The notes: a model not told the origin generated them from the sequence alone. 64,000 nt of DNA from Pseudomonadales bacterium (GCA_002708905.1 PAPM01000047.1:1-64000); one strand, 5' to 3'; counted from the first letter of the stretch, positions 36,073 to 46,339 are shown. Numbers and translations are program-made.

Positions 36073-37317
36073 CTACACACCGCCCACATTTTGCTGCCGA
36101 TTAACAGGTCGGCAACACAAGGCATGCTTTTCCAGTGCAACAAGATGCCGGAACATACGATCCAATAGCCCACGGGGATCGCGATCTGAATCCGGTTCCA
36201 GCATCACCCGCCCCCAGGACAAATAAACCGCATCCTGAACTACCGCCGCTCTGTTCAATACGGTTAAGTGGGACAGGTTTTCCCGCAGACGCTCCAACTG
36301 GTTATCGACCACTGATTCTTCACCGGTCAGCATAACCACAAACCGCCCACCACTAATCCGGCTGGCCACATCCTCTTTGTCGATCAATACCGCCCTGATT
36401 TTACGGGCAATCTCCCGCAACAGGTCATCCCCCATTTCGGTACCACGTTGCTCATTGAAATACGCGAAGTGTTCTATGTGAATAGCCACCATAACCAGCC
36501 ACTTTCCATTCTGTGACGACAGGCTCCAGTGAGTAAGCAACTTGTCTTCGAATGACACCCGATTGAGTAACCGGGTCACCCGGTCCAGACTGGCATCTGT
36601 GTTGATCCGATCGTTCAATGCCCGCAATTGATTTTTCTCATGCTCGATCAACTGGGATTTCAGGAAGCTCTCCCGGGACATCTTCTCGGTTTTAATGGAA
36701 ACCATGACAGACACCACTGTGCTGCTGAACATGAAAAAAAGCACATGGGCGGAGATCTCCAGGTTCATTGTATCCAGATACACCGCCCCGCCCACCATCA
36801 GCAATAACACCAACCCCAGGGTATTGGTGAAATTAAGCGGCAAACGGATAAAGGTGAAAACCACCACTTCCACCAGAAACACGTTGCAGTAATACATCAA
36901 CTTGATGGGTTGGCTGACTTCCTGGGCGATCAGCAGCAGCGTCCCCGAGACCAGGATGGTATTGGCGGCAACCACCCAGTACTTCCAGGTGAGCCGTTTT
37001 GATTGGCGGGCATAGAGATAAGTCCCCAGCAACGCAGCGATTACCAGCCCACGAATGGCCAGGGTCAGCGCGCTAAGATGCAAGCCTGTACTCCATTCCA
37101 CAATGTAACTGGTGGAAAGCAGCAGAGCGGCCAGTAAGGAAGAGATACGAATGGCATCACAATACCATTGCCTTTGTCCTTCCTGATAACGTTGTTCCAG
37201 TTCACCTACGAACCCCATCTCCAGGAATGATCCGGTTCGCAGGCAGGTCAGTTCTTCGGTCGCATCTGTGTATCGTTTATTGTTATCCACATCCCTAACC
37301 GCGCTAAATAAATCCAT
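36073..37317 (-). CDS. 6-TM protein with degenerate GGDEF domain
   Basis: A 414-residue membrane protein with six helices (about residues 50-210) followed by a short coiled coil and a GGDEF-fold domain. The signature reads S-G-G-R-F in place of G-G-D/E-E-F, and no RxxD site precedes it, so cyclase activity is unlikely. Early parts of the fold are kept (V-T-R-L-L-N-R-V-S-F; M-G-D-D-L-L-R-E-I-A). It follows an active 6-TM cyclase gene of the same architecture by 102 bases and precedes the sirtuin by 10. It may act as a c-di-GMP or GTP sensor, or as a partner of its neighbour. Confidence 0.82.
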   Translation of the reverse strand: MDLFSAVRDVDNNKRYTDATEELTCLRTGSFLEMGFVGELEQRYQEGQRQWYCDAIRISSLLAALLLSTSYIVEWSTGLHLSALTLAIRGLVIAALLGTYLYARQSKRLTWKYWVVAANTILVSGTLLLIAQEVSQPIKLMYYCNVFLVEVVVFTFIRLPLNFTNTLGLVLLLMVGGAVYLDTMNLEISAHVLFFMFSSTVVSVMVSIKTEKMSRESFLKSQLIEHEKNQLRALNDRINTDASLDRVTRLLNRVSFEDKLLTHWSLSSQNGKWLVMVAIHIEHFAYFNEQRGTEMGDDLLREIARKIRAVLIDKEDVASRISGGRFVVMLTGEESVVDNQLERLRENLSHLTVLNRAAVVQDAVYLSWGRVMLEPDSDRDPRGLLDRMFRHLVALEKHALCCRPVNRQQNVGGV

Positions 37318-37419
37318 AAAAATCCAGTCTACCGCGTTGGAAAGATGCTTTCCATATATGCCTGCCGATCAGGATAAGGGGCACTGATACCGAATTTACT
37401 TAGATGACTTATTAAACGA

Positions 37420-38721
37420 CTAATGATCAGTAGACAGGTCCGGCCGATACACCTGAATCCGGTTGCGCCCGCTTTTTTTGGCATGATAGAGCGCTTCATC
37501 AGCCAGCCCCACCAAATCGGCAGCCCCCATGGATTCATCCGGCACAACGGCAGCGACACCAACACTGATGGTGACGTTATCATTAATCGGCGACACCGGA
37601 TGCGGCATGCGCAGGTCGCGCACCCCCTGACAGATAACCCGGGCAATATTGGCCGCTTCCTCTTGATCCAGAGCAGGCAGGATCACCGCAAATTCCTCAC
37701 CGCCATAGCGTGCCACCAAATCGCCGGGGCGCCGCACCATCTGCTTCATGCTTTGCGCCACCTGCTTGATACAGCGGTCACCCTGCTGATGTCCAAAGCT
37801 GTCGTTATAAGATTTGAAATAATCAATGTCACACATCAACATCGCCAGGCTGTATCCCCGACGGCGGGCACGGCGCCACTCCTCATCCAACACCTGATCG
37901 AAGGAACGTCGATTGGCAATGCCGGTGAGAGGGTCCACCTCGGCCAGGTCTTTTAACCTTGCATTCAGTTTTTTCAGCTGCTGGTTTTTACGGTGGATCA
38001 GCAGTTTCTGCAGAAACTCACGACGACTGGCGCGGTCTGATGTGTATTGTGCCAACAAACACAGCCCCACTGCACCGCAGCTCAGGAATAGATAATACAG
38101 AAGGAATGTATTCTTCACCCCGTCGGGAAACAGGATCAGCACGTAGCTCACCACAAACAGGATCGCACTGTTCAATGCCGGCCAGAAGCGCATGCGGCCG
38201 ATGGTAATACCCGCCATGACTATGGCCAGCTCGCTCAGCAGATAGAGCCCTTTGTGCTCCTCCGGTACCACACGCACCATGGTCAGCGTTGTCACAGACA
38301 GCCAGAACAGGCCCAGGACCACCAACTTGTCCTGGTGAAGGTCCAGCTTACGTGAATGGATCAGAAACCATATTGCCGCCAGTCCGGGCATCCCCATGGC
38401 ATAGCGGATTTTATAGATCGGCTCCACCAGTGAACCCAGCATGATCCAGTCAAAGATGCCATACAACAGGTACAACCCAATCAGGATGTTCACCAGCTGT
38501 CGAATGTAGCGCCGATCCCGTAACCCGCAATAGCGCCGGTAACGAGCTTCAAGGGCACCATCAAACCGCAATCGCAAACGATTGACATAAAAGTGTCCAT
38601 CCAGCTCGGAACGAACCAGAGCCGGGCTCTTGTCATGTTGGTTATGCTGATTTTCCCTGGATATCATGGCCGCTGGTTTATCCAATGAAGCACCCACATC
38701 GGGCTGTCTGTTACCTAACAT
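37420..38721 (-). CDS. 6-TM diguanylate cyclase
   Basis: Membrane cyclase of 433 residues that makes cyclic-di-GMP from GTP. Six helices (about 75-250) lead through a coiled coil to a GGDEF domain with the active signature Y-G-G-E-E-F and an inhibitory RxxD site (R-P-G-D) five residues before it, so product inhibition is expected. The D-P-L-T-G-I-A-N-R-R-S-F start and C-D-I-D-Y-F-K-S-Y-N-D-S-F-G-H segment are also intact. The open frame extends to 38790, across the terminator of the next gene, so I use the ATG at 38721. It heads an apparent operon with a degenerate twin and a sirtuin. Confidence 0.9.
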   Translation of the reverse strand: MLGNRQPDVGASLDKPAAMISRENQHNQHDKSPALVRSELDGHFYVNRLRLRFDGALEARYRRYCGLRDRRYIRQLVNILIGLYLLYGIFDWIMLGSLVEPIYKIRYAMGMPGLAAIWFLIHSRKLDLHQDKLVVLGLFWLSVTTLTMVRVVPEEHKGLYLLSELAIVMAGITIGRMRFWPALNSAILFVVSYVLILFPDGVKNTFLLYYLFLSCGAVGLCLLAQYTSDRASRREFLQKLLIHRKNQQLKKLNARLKDLAEVDPLTGIANRRSFDQVLDEEWRRARRRGYSLAMLMCDIDYFKSYNDSFGHQQGDRCIKQVAQSMKQMVRRPGDLVARYGGEEFAVILPALDQEEAANIARVICQGVRDLRMPHPVSPINDNVTISVGVAAVVPDESMGAADLVGLADEALYHAKKSGRNRIQVYRPDLSTDH

Positions 38722-38762
38722 TTTAACAGCAGATGCGAAATTAATGTTCAATCCACATATAA

Positions 38763-38787
38763 AAATGCCCTCGCAGAGAGGGCATTT
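38763..38787. terminator. Rho-independent terminator of the CnoX-like gene
   Basis: A 10-bp perfect stem AAATGCCCTC (38763-38772) with GAGGGCATTT (38778-38787) and a five-base loop. It lies 24 bases past the stop of the thioredoxin-like gene (minus strand) and before the cyclase gene. Confidence 0.88.
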
Positions 38788-38810
38788 CAAAAACGATACG
38801 TGCGCTCAGA

Positions 38811-39683
38811 TCAGTGCAGACAAGCAAAAAGACGACGTCGATAACGAGCAACCGCAGGGTCCCCATCCAACAGATCGATCACTTTCAGTATCGCCAGACG
38901 GGCGCCGTCTTCTTTGAACTCACGGTCTTTTTGCACGACTTCCAGGAAAAGCTCCATGGCAGCGTCCAGTTCTCCCGCCAACACACAGGTCGCTCCCAGA
39001 TAATAACGGGCTTCCATATCATTGCTGTCCTGCGCGACACGGTATTGCAGGGATTCCGCGCTTTCGAAGCTTTCCAATTCCCGCAAAAAGAACAAGCGGG
39101 CGAGACCGGGCGTCTTCACCTTTTCATCACTGATGTTGTCGAGCACATCCTGGGCGTCATCCAGGCGCTCAACGTCCATCAACACCTCTGCCATCAGGGT
39201 TTGATATTTGAGCTCTGTGGGTTGCTCTTTCATTGCCATCTGCAAGGCATCGATGGCTTGATCGTGAGCCCCCATGGCACGGGCTCTTTCAATTTGAGCC
39301 ACCAGATCAGTCGCTTCAGACTCTTCAGGCTCTTCAACGTCGGCGTCCCCCAAATAGGGCGCCAGCAAATTACGAATCTCCGACTCCGGCTGGGCACCGT
39401 TCAGCTCTCCGGCCAATTGTCCCTGCACAATCAGCTTTAAAGCTGGAATGCTGCGCACCGCCAATTGCTGGGCCAGCATTTGATTGGCATCGGTGTCGAC
39501 CTTGGCCAGAACAAATTGCCCGGCATACTCGTGGGCAATTTTTTCCAAAATTGGTGCTAACGCCTTGCACGGCTCGCACCACTCAGCCCAAAAGTCCAGA
39601 AGCACAGGCATGCGTGCAGACAATTGCACAACGTCATTGATATTCTGAGGGGTTACTTCGACTATGTAGTTTGCTTCCGACAT
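38811..39683 (-). CDS. cnoX: Thioredoxin-domain co-chaperone (CnoX/YbbN-like)
   Basis: A 290-residue cytoplasmic protein with an N-terminal thioredoxin domain (about 1-110) and a C-terminal TPR-like helical domain (about 125-290). The active site reads W-A-E-W-C-E-P-C-K, so both redox cysteines are present. The E. coli form has lost the first; the two-Cys form is common elsewhere. Such proteins hold unfolded or oxidised clients and pass them to DnaK or GroEL. It is a single gene with its own terminator. A plain TPR-thioredoxin with other partners cannot be excluded. Confidence 0.9.
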   Translation of the reverse strand: MSEANYIVEVTPQNINDVVQLSARMPVLLDFWAEWCEPCKALAPILEKIAHEYAGQFVLAKVDTDANQMLAQQLAVRSIPALKLIVQGQLAGELNGAQPESEIRNLLAPYLGDADVEEPEESEATDLVAQIERARAMGAHDQAIDALQMAMKEQPTELKYQTLMAEVLMDVERLDDAQDVLDNISDEKVKTPGLARLFFLRELESFESAESLQYRVAQDSNDMEARYYLGATCVLAGELDAAMELFLEVVQKDREFKEDGARLAILKVIDLLDGDPAVARYRRRLFACLH

Positions 39684-39773
39684 GCTGATCCCAAATCACA
39701 TTATTCCAATATGTTGCAATGGAATAGCAGAGTACCCGCACATTCAAAAGGAGTCAAAGACTGTCTGAGGTGA

Positions 39774-40298
39774 TCACACCAGGCTGGTATGACCTACGCC
39801 GGTGTCATCTGTGGCTTGCTGACACTGCTGCAAAACACCGCCCGCCAATTCGTGGCCCCGGTCTGCAGCCAGGGCCAGCCAATGGGTGGCGGCCTTGCTG
39901 TCCTGATGCGCCAGACTGCCGTCGAAATAGGCTTTGCCCAACTGGAACTGAGCTTCAGTATCACCATTTTTTGCAGCCATACGAATGTATTCGAGGCCAC
40001 TGCGTTTAACGGCGCGCCCCACTCCACAGTTGTAAAGCAGACAACCCAATTGAGACATTGCTGAGACATGACCGTGGTCTGCGGAGTACTGCAGCATTTT
40101 CAAGGAGAATCGAGAAGGATAAATCCGTCCGCGTTGACATTGCATGTCGATAATTCGATTGGCGGCACGAAAAGAAATTCGTGCGATCATACCGCAATCA
40201 TTGTTAATGCTATCTGCAATCATTTCCCCAACCACTGATCGTTTGAAAAACAGCAACCATGAGAGCCGTAAAGCGGGCCTGGATAACAATGGGCGCAT
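39774..40298 (-). CDS. Sel1-repeat protein
   Basis: A 174-residue protein with two or three Sel1-type helical repeats (A-x-x-G-x-x-x-A-x-x-x-L-G patterns at about residues 75-155, for example A-A-K-N-G-D-T-E-A-Q-F-Q-L-G-K-A-Y and G-S-L-A-H-Q-D-S-K-A-A-T-H-W). Such repeats mediate protein contacts. The N-terminus is basic with a short hydrophobic stretch (L-S-W-L-L-F-F) that is too short to be a firm signal. GGGAGTAG lies upstream of the ATG at 40298. The partner is unknown. Confidence 0.75.
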   Translation of the reverse strand: MRPLLSRPALRLSWLLFFKRSVVGEMIADSINNDCGMIARISFRAANRIIDMQCQRGRIYPSRFSLKMLQYSADHGHVSAMSQLGCLLYNCGVGRAVKRSGLEYIRMAAKNGDTEAQFQLGKAYFDGSLAHQDSKAATHWLALAADRGHELAGGVLQQCQQATDDTGVGHTSLV

Positions 40299-40648
40299 AG
40301 GCTACTCCCATTCCCCCGCTTTGCCAACATGGAATTTATATTTCGATACAATCCCTGTTTCCACACAAAATTCTATCCACAAAATCTGTGGACAACTCTG
40401 TGGATGTTTTGGTGACAATCGCCCAAGTTTGGCACCAGTCCTGCTCCCCCTACAGAATGATCGATTTTTAACCAAACAAAATATCTTTTATTTTCAATAA
40501 CTTACAATTTCGGCTTCGTTTTATCAACGAGTTAACGCCAAAACTTCGATACCGCTTCAAGTAACGGCAAGCTGTTAACAATGTGTCTGTTTGATGTCAA
40601 TATTCACAGGCGCCACACATAAAAAAAACCGGCTCATGGCCGGCTTCT
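40299..40648. other. Gene-free stretch with DnaA-box-like 9-mers and an AT-rich tract
   Basis: No credible gene is seen in these 350 bases between the Sel1 gene start and the phasin stop. At 40373-40407 three DnaA-box-like words lie close together: CTATCCACA (one change from TTATCCACA), TGTGGACAA and TGTGGATGT on the other strand (one and two changes). An AT-rich tract follows (about 40465-40515). This is not the expected place for oriC. The phasin terminator fills the right end. Confidence 0.45.
40621..40646 (-). terminator. Terminator of the phasin gene
   Basis: CCGGC (40629-40633) pairs with GCCGG (40639-40643), extended by A-T and G-U pairs. On the minus strand a run of eight T follows. 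It lies just past the phasin stop at 40649. Confidence 0.85.
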
Positions 40649-41077
40649 TTATGATTTTCTGGCTTTGGCTGCCTTTTCAATCTTCTGCAGCTGGGCTTCC
40701 AATTCGCTTATTCGTTGCGTCAATTGATCCACGTCCGCGCGGGTGGGTATATTCAGGCGATGCAGGGCTTTTGACACCCGAATATCAAATGCCTTCTCTA
40801 CCTTCTCCCAGGAACCGGTGGCCCGGGCCCGAACGGTTTCCACTTTTTCTTTAGCCACGGTCAGAGGTTTGTCCACGATTGCGCGGGTTTTGGCTTCCAA
40901 CTTTTCACCATCCTGGACCAAAGCATCAAACAGCTTGCTGCCCTCTTCCTCTGCCTTTGAGTAAGCCCCCAACCCTGCCAACCAGATCTGGTTGGCGGAT
41001 TCTTTGACCCGGTCCGCCATCTGCTCGGCCAGCTGACCAACCTGCTTGTCTGTACCTGATGCTTTCTTGTCGCCCAT
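40649..41077 (-). CDS. Phasin family protein (PhaF/PhaI-like)
   Basis: A 142-residue, almost wholly helical protein of the polyhydroxyalkanoate granule-associated type. The core I-W-L-A-G-L-G-A-Y-S-K-A-E-E-E-G-S-K-L-F-D-A-L-V-Q-D-G is the phasin signature, followed by a charged helix and a C-terminal coiled coil with heptads (V-D-Q-L-T-Q-R-I-S-E-L-E-A-Q-L). I use the ATG at 41077; the open frame reaches 41143. No PHA synthase lies in the window, so the storage role rests on the family. The gene has its own strong terminator. Confidence 0.87.
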   Translation of the reverse strand: MGDKKASGTDKQVGQLAEQMADRVKESANQIWLAGLGAYSKAEEEGSKLFDALVQDGEKLEAKTRAIVDKPLTVAKEKVETVRARATGSWEKVEKAFDIRVSKALHRLNIPTRADVDQLTQRISELEAQLQKIEKAAKARKS

Positions 41078-41302
41078 AATGCTCTCACTTGCCTGTACCG
41101 AACCGCCTGCCGCCCGGTGGGTGTTTCCAGTGTCCATAACCACGCTCCCGTGTTAATCGCCTTACGTTAGCAGGGTCTATTAGAATATTCATACTAGGAA
41201 ACTGTGTGAGTGGCAAGCCTGCTCTTCAACCCTGATCAAAAGCATGTACAATGCCTCCTTCTTTTCTGACCGAATCACTGTACAAAGACCCTGTTTAGCC
41301 TC

Positions 41303-44300
41303 ATGACGATTGATTTTCTTAAGAATTTCCCCAGCAAGGCCGGCGACCAACGTATCTGGGGCAACCTGCAGGGCAGCGGTCAGGCCTGGGCTCTCGCGCA
41401 AACCGCACGGCGTCACCAGGGTCTGATTCTGGTCATTACAGCCAATACCCAGAGTGCCCTGCAGCTGGAGCTGGAAATTCCGTTTTACGCAGACGCCGAC
41501 ACTGAGGTATTGACCTTCCCGGACTGGGAAACCCTGCCTTACGACAGTTTTTCGCCCCATCAGGACATTATTTCCCAGCGTCTTGCCACCCTTCATAAAC
41601 TGCCCACTTTGAAGCAAGGCATTCTGGTGGTGCCGGTCTCCACCTTAATGCATCGGCTTGCACCGCCCTCCTTTATGGCCGGTCAAACGTTGCTGTTGGA
41701 CGTGGGGCAAAAATTTGAGCTCAACCTGGTACGCAAGCAACTGGAACAGGCGGGTTATCGAGCTGTGGACATGGTGCTGGATCATGGTGAATACGCTGTG
41801 CGCGGCGCCATCATGGACCTGTTTCCCATGGGCAGCAACGTCCCCTACCGCATTGACCTGTTTGATGATGAGATCGATACTCTGCGCTCCTTTGATCCGG
41901 AAACCCAACGCTCCATCGAAAAAGTGGATCAAATTCGCCTGCTCCCAGCCAAGGAATTCCCGCTGCATGATGATGCGATCCATGCTTTCAAGGAACGCTT
42001 CAAGCAGCAGTTCGACGCAGATCCCCGCAGTTGCCCCATCTACCAGGACATCAACGATGGCATCGCCAGCGCCGGTATAGAGTACTACCTCCCCCTGTTT
42101 TTTCGGGAAACGGCTACCCTGTTCGATTTCTTACCCGAGAACACGCTGCTGGTGACACCGGACGGATTGCAGGACAGCGCCGAGCACTTCTGGGTTGACT
42201 GCAATAACCGCTATGAGGAGCTGCGTTATGACCGGCAGCGTCCCATACTGCCCCCGACCAGCCTGTTTCTGGCCAACGATGAGTTAAACCGCGCACTGAA
42301 GCAGCTGCCGCGCATTCAATTGCGTAAAGGTCCGGCGGACGACAAAGAACATCATACCGACCTGCCTTTGCTGCCGCCGCCGGAGCTGCCAATCAATGCC
42401 AAAGCCAATAATCCACTGATGCATGTGGAATCCTATTGCATGAGCAGTGGGGAGCAAAAGCAACGCTTGCTGTTTGTGGCGGAATCCGCCGGTCGCCGGG
42501 ATACGTTGCTGGATCTATTAAAGCGGATACGCATTGCGCCCAAACCAGTGGAAAGCTGGCAGGACTTCACCCGCAAGAAAGATCCGGTGATGATCACAGT
42601 CGCCCCGCTAAGCGAAGGCCTGGTACTGAAAGAACCGGCCATTGGTGTGATTACCGAATCCCAGCTGTTTGGCAACCGGGTGATGCAGCGGCGGCGACGC
42701 AAACGCGGGGATGACAATGCGGAAAACGTGATCCGCAACCTCACCGAACTCAATGCCGATGACCCTGTGGTGCACATCGATCACGGTGTCGGCCGCTACA
42801 AGGGCTTGCAGACCCTGGAGCTGGACGGCCAAAAGCAGGAATTCCTGACCCTGGAATACGCCAACGAAGCCAAGCTGTATGTGCCGGTTTCCTCGCTGCA
42901 CCTGATCAGTCGCTACTCCGGCGCCAGCGATGCCCTGGCCCCTCTACACCGGCTGGGTACCGATCAATGGAGCAAGGAAAAGCGCAAAGCCGCTGAACAG
43001 ATTCACGATACTGCAGCAGAACTATTGAACATCTATGCCCGGCGGGCGGCCAAGCCCGGCCACGCCTTCGAACTCAATCGCCACGATTATGAAGCCTTTT
43101 GCGAAGGGTTCCCGTTTGAAGAGACTCCAGACCAGTCTGCCGCCATTGACGCCGTTATTGCGGATATGACATCGGATCGCCCCACGGATCGCCTGGTCTG
43201 TGGTGATGTGGGCTTTGGTAAAACCGAGGTGGCCATGCGCGCTGCCTTTGTCGCTGTGCAGGCTGGCAAGCAAGTGGCAATCCTGGTACCCACCACCTTG
43301 CTGGCCCAACAACACTACGAGACCTTCAAGGACCGCTTCTCCGACTGGCCCGTACAGGTGGAAGTACTCTCCCGTTTCAAAACCGGCAAGGAGCAAACCA
43401 AAGCCCTCAACCTGGTGGCCGATGGCAAGATCGATATTGTGGTGGGTACCCACAAGCTGCTGCAGGAAAGTGTCTCCTTTAAAAACCTGGGGCTGATTAT
43501 CGTTGACGAGGAACACCGTTTTGGGGTCCGTCACAAGGAACGCCTGAAGGAGATGCGCGCTGACGTGGATATGCTGACGCTCACCGCTACCCCCATTCCC
43601 CGGACCCTGAACATGGCCATGTCGGGGGTCAGGGATATGTCCATCATCGCCACGCCACCCGCGAAGCGTCTGTCTATCAAGACCTTTGTGCGGGAAGAAA
43701 ACAAAGCCGTGATGAAGGAAGCCATCCTGCGGGAGCTGCTGCGGGGTGGTCAGGTGTACTTTCTGCACAACGAAGTGAAATCCATTGAACGCCGGGCAGA
43801 GGAAATCCAGCAACTGGTACCGGAGGCCCGCATTATTGTGGCCCATGGTCAAATGCGCGAACGGGAGCTGGAACAAGTGATGACCGACTTCTACCACAAA
43901 CGCTATAACCTGTTGATGTGTACCACCATCATCGAAACCGGCATCGACGTACCCTCCGCCAACACCATTATCATCGACCGGGCGGACAAATTTGGTCTGG
44001 CACAGCTACACCAACTGCGCGGCCGAGTGGGGCGCTCCCATCACCAGGCCTATGCCTACCTGCTGACACCTAATCCCAAGGCAATCACCGCTGACGCCCG
44101 CAAGCGCCTGGAAGCGATCGCCGAGGCGCACGACCTGGGCGCTGGTTTCACCCTGGCCAGCCACGACCTGGAGATCCGCGGAGCCGGCGAGCTGTTGGGT
44201 GAAGAGCAAAGCGGTAACATGAACAGCATTGGCTTCTCTCTCTATATGGAACTGCTGGAAGAAGCCGTTCAGTCCATCAAGGAAGGCAAGACCCCAAACC

Positions 44301-44770
44301 TGGACAAGCCGTTCAAGCAAGGGGCAGAGATCAATTTACGCATTCCCGCACTGATTACCGACGATTACCTGCGGGACGTGCATATACGCCTGATCACCTA
44401 CAAGCGCATCGCCAATGCCAAGACCGATGATCAACTGGATGAACTGCGGGTAGAAATGGTGGACCGCTTCGGCAGCCTGCCGGAATCCACCAAAAACCTG
44501 TTCCGCCTCACCAAGATCAAACTGAAAGCCCAGGCCCTGGGACTGAGTAAAATTGATGCGGGTCCCAAGGGTGGTCGCGTGGAATTTGGTGTTGACACCA
44601 AGGTCCATCCTCTGACAATTGTGAAAATGGTTCAAATTCAGCCTCAGTTCTATAAACTGGATGGCGCTGATAAGCTAAAATTTGCCATAGAAAGCGAAAC
44701 CGCCGAGCAGCGCCTGGACCTGATCGAAGAGCTGCTGGAAAAACTCAGCGTAAATCCGGAACGCAAGTAA
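41303..44770 (+). CDS. mfd: Transcription-repair coupling factor Mfd
   Basis: A 1155-residue ATP-dependent translocase that removes stalled RNA polymerase and recruits UvrA to damage. Parts visible in order are a UvrB-like N-terminal region (about 1-320), an RNA-polymerase-interacting domain (about 470-550, D-P-V-V-H-I-D-H-G-V-G-R-Y-K-G), and helicase motor lobes with C-G-D-V-G-F-G-K-T-E-V-A-M-R-A (Walker A), V-D-E-E-H-R-F-G-V (DEEH box), T-A-T-P-I-P-R-T and R-G-R-V-G-R. A TRG motif and a C-terminal regulatory domain end it. Length is normal. Its neighbour is the csiV-like gene, 6 bases on, as in pseudomonads. Confidence 0.97.
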   Translation: MTIDFLKNFPSKAGDQRIWGNLQGSGQAWALAQTARRHQGLILVITANTQSALQLELEIPFYADADTEVLTFPDWETLPYDSFSPHQDIISQRLATLHKLPTLKQGILVVPVSTLMHRLAPPSFMAGQTLLLDVGQKFELNLVRKQLEQAGYRAVDMVLDHGEYAVRGAIMDLFPMGSNVPYRIDLFDDEIDTLRSFDPETQRSIEKVDQIRLLPAKEFPLHDDAIHAFKERFKQQFDADPRSCPIYQDINDGIASAGIEYYLPLFFRETATLFDFLPENTLLVTPDGLQDSAEHFWVDCNNRYEELRYDRQRPILPPTSLFLANDELNRALKQLPRIQLRKGPADDKEHHTDLPLLPPPELPINAKANNPLMHVESYCMSSGEQKQRLLFVAESAGRRDTLLDLLKRIRIAPKPVESWQDFTRKKDPVMITVAPLSEGLVLKEPAIGVITESQLFGNRVMQRRRRKRGDDNAENVIRNLTELNADDPVVHIDHGVGRYKGLQTLELDGQKQEFLTLEYANEAKLYVPVSSLHLISRYSGASDALAPLHRLGTDQWSKEKRKAAEQIHDTAAELLNIYARRAAKPGHAFELNRHDYEAFCEGFPFEETPDQSAAIDAVIADMTSDRPTDRLVCGDVGFGKTEVAMRAAFVAVQAGKQVAILVPTTLLAQQHYETFKDRFSDWPVQVEVLSRFKTGKEQTKALNLVADGKIDIVVGTHKLLQESVSFKNLGLIIVDEEHRFGVRHKERLKEMRADVDMLTLTATPIPRTLNMAMSGVRDMSIIATPPAKRLSIKTFVREENKAVMKEAILRELLRGGQVYFLHNEVKSIERRAEEIQQLVPEARIIVAHGQMRERELEQVMTDFYHKRYNLLMCTTIIETGIDVPSANTIIIDRADKFGLAQLHQLRGRVGRSHHQAYAYLLTPNPKAITADARKRLEAIAEAHDLGAGFTLASHDLEIRGAGELLGEEQSGNMNSIGFSLYMELLEEAVQSIKEGKTPNLDKPFKQGAEINLRIPALITDDYLRDVHIRLITYKRIANAKTDDQLDELRVEMVDRFGSLPESTKNLFRLTKIKLKAQALGLSKIDAGPKGGRVEFGVDTKVHPLTIVKMVQIQPQFYKLDGADKLKFAIESETAEQRLDLIEELLEKLSVNPERK

Positions 44771-44776
44771 CCGAAT

Positions 44777-45589
44777 ATGACATTATCCAAACTACGTTTT
44801 GCCCTCCTCGCAGCCCTGATTGTCGTTACGACGCCGGTCTACCCGGCAGAGGAAAAAGAAACGCCCTGGTATCAGGTTTCCCTCGTTATCTTTAAACATC
44901 GCAACAGCCCCATGGGCAACGAAACCTGGCCTACGCCTGACACCCTGCAGCTGTCGTTCCCTAAGGGTATTCTGGAACTGGAACCAAAAGTAGAAAACGA
45001 CGGTGACTGGATCGCCTTTCGCAACACCCAACCGCTGGATGAAGAATTCAAGCAGGCTCTGCACAGCATTAAGCTGAGTTCCAACTACGAAATCATGAGC
45101 ACGGCAAGCTGGAATCAACCGGCTCTGGATGGCAACAGCGCCATTCCCATATTAATTCAGGCGGGTAATGAATACGGTGGTTACTATGAATTGGAAGGCA
45201 GTATCACACTGGTGGTGTCACGCTACCTGCATCTGAAAACGGATTTGTGGTTGTCTGAATACATCCAGAAAGTGGAAATGATTGCCCCCTGGTGGGAAAC
45301 CTCCAACACCATCACCGACGATGCCTCCACCGAGCCCGGCACTTTTGACTCCACCTATCAGGAGATCGATTTCAGCAGCACCTCCTATAATGAAACCGTC
45401 ACCCGCTATGAATCCGTACGCACCGTGGTGCTGAACGAATCCCGCCGCATGCGCAGTGGTGAACTGCATTATCTGGACAATCCGATGTTTGGAGTGTTGG
45501 TGAAGGTGGTCCCCTACGCGCCGGAATCGGCGGAAGAAGCGTTACCGGACAGCCCCCTGCAGGACGCCAGCCCGGTCAGCATGCGTTAA
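44777..45589 (+). CDS. CsiV-family periplasmic protein
   Basis: A 270-residue exported protein. A signal peptide (to about residue 23, T-P-V-Y-P-A) is followed by Y-Q-V-S-L-V-I-F-K-H, a segment close to the peptidoglycan-binding CsiV family start, and a mixed beta region with the repeat-like Y-H/Y-L-D-N-P-M-F-G-V-L-V-K-V end. The family partner in Vibrio helps a protein bind to cell wall; here the function is unknown. It begins 6 bases after mfd and shares its promoter. The position beside mfd is conserved in Pseudomonas, from memory. It converges with mtnP. Confidence 0.8.
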   Translation: MTLSKLRFALLAALIVVTTPVYPAEEKETPWYQVSLVIFKHRNSPMGNETWPTPDTLQLSFPKGILELEPKVENDGDWIAFRNTQPLDEEFKQALHSIKLSSNYEIMSTASWNQPALDGNSAIPILIQAGNEYGGYYELEGSITLVVSRYLHLKTDLWLSEYIQKVEMIAPWWETSNTITDDASTEPGTFDSTYQEIDFSSTSYNETVTRYESVRTVVLNESRRMRSGELHYLDNPMFGVLVKVVPYAPESAEEALPDSPLQDASPVSMR

Positions 45590-45607
45590 CAGGTTCTACC
45601 GTTAGCG

Positions 45608-46339
<732 letters not shown>

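Noticed and set aside
40373-40407. The DnaA-box-like cluster as the chromosomal oriC
   Set aside because: The neighbours are not dnaA, dnaN, rpmH or gidA, and the boxes are imperfect. I report it only as a possible DnaA-binding site.
43022-43897. A 291-codon minus-strand frame opposite mfd
   Set aside because: Antisense to conserved helicase motifs of Mfd; no independent support.
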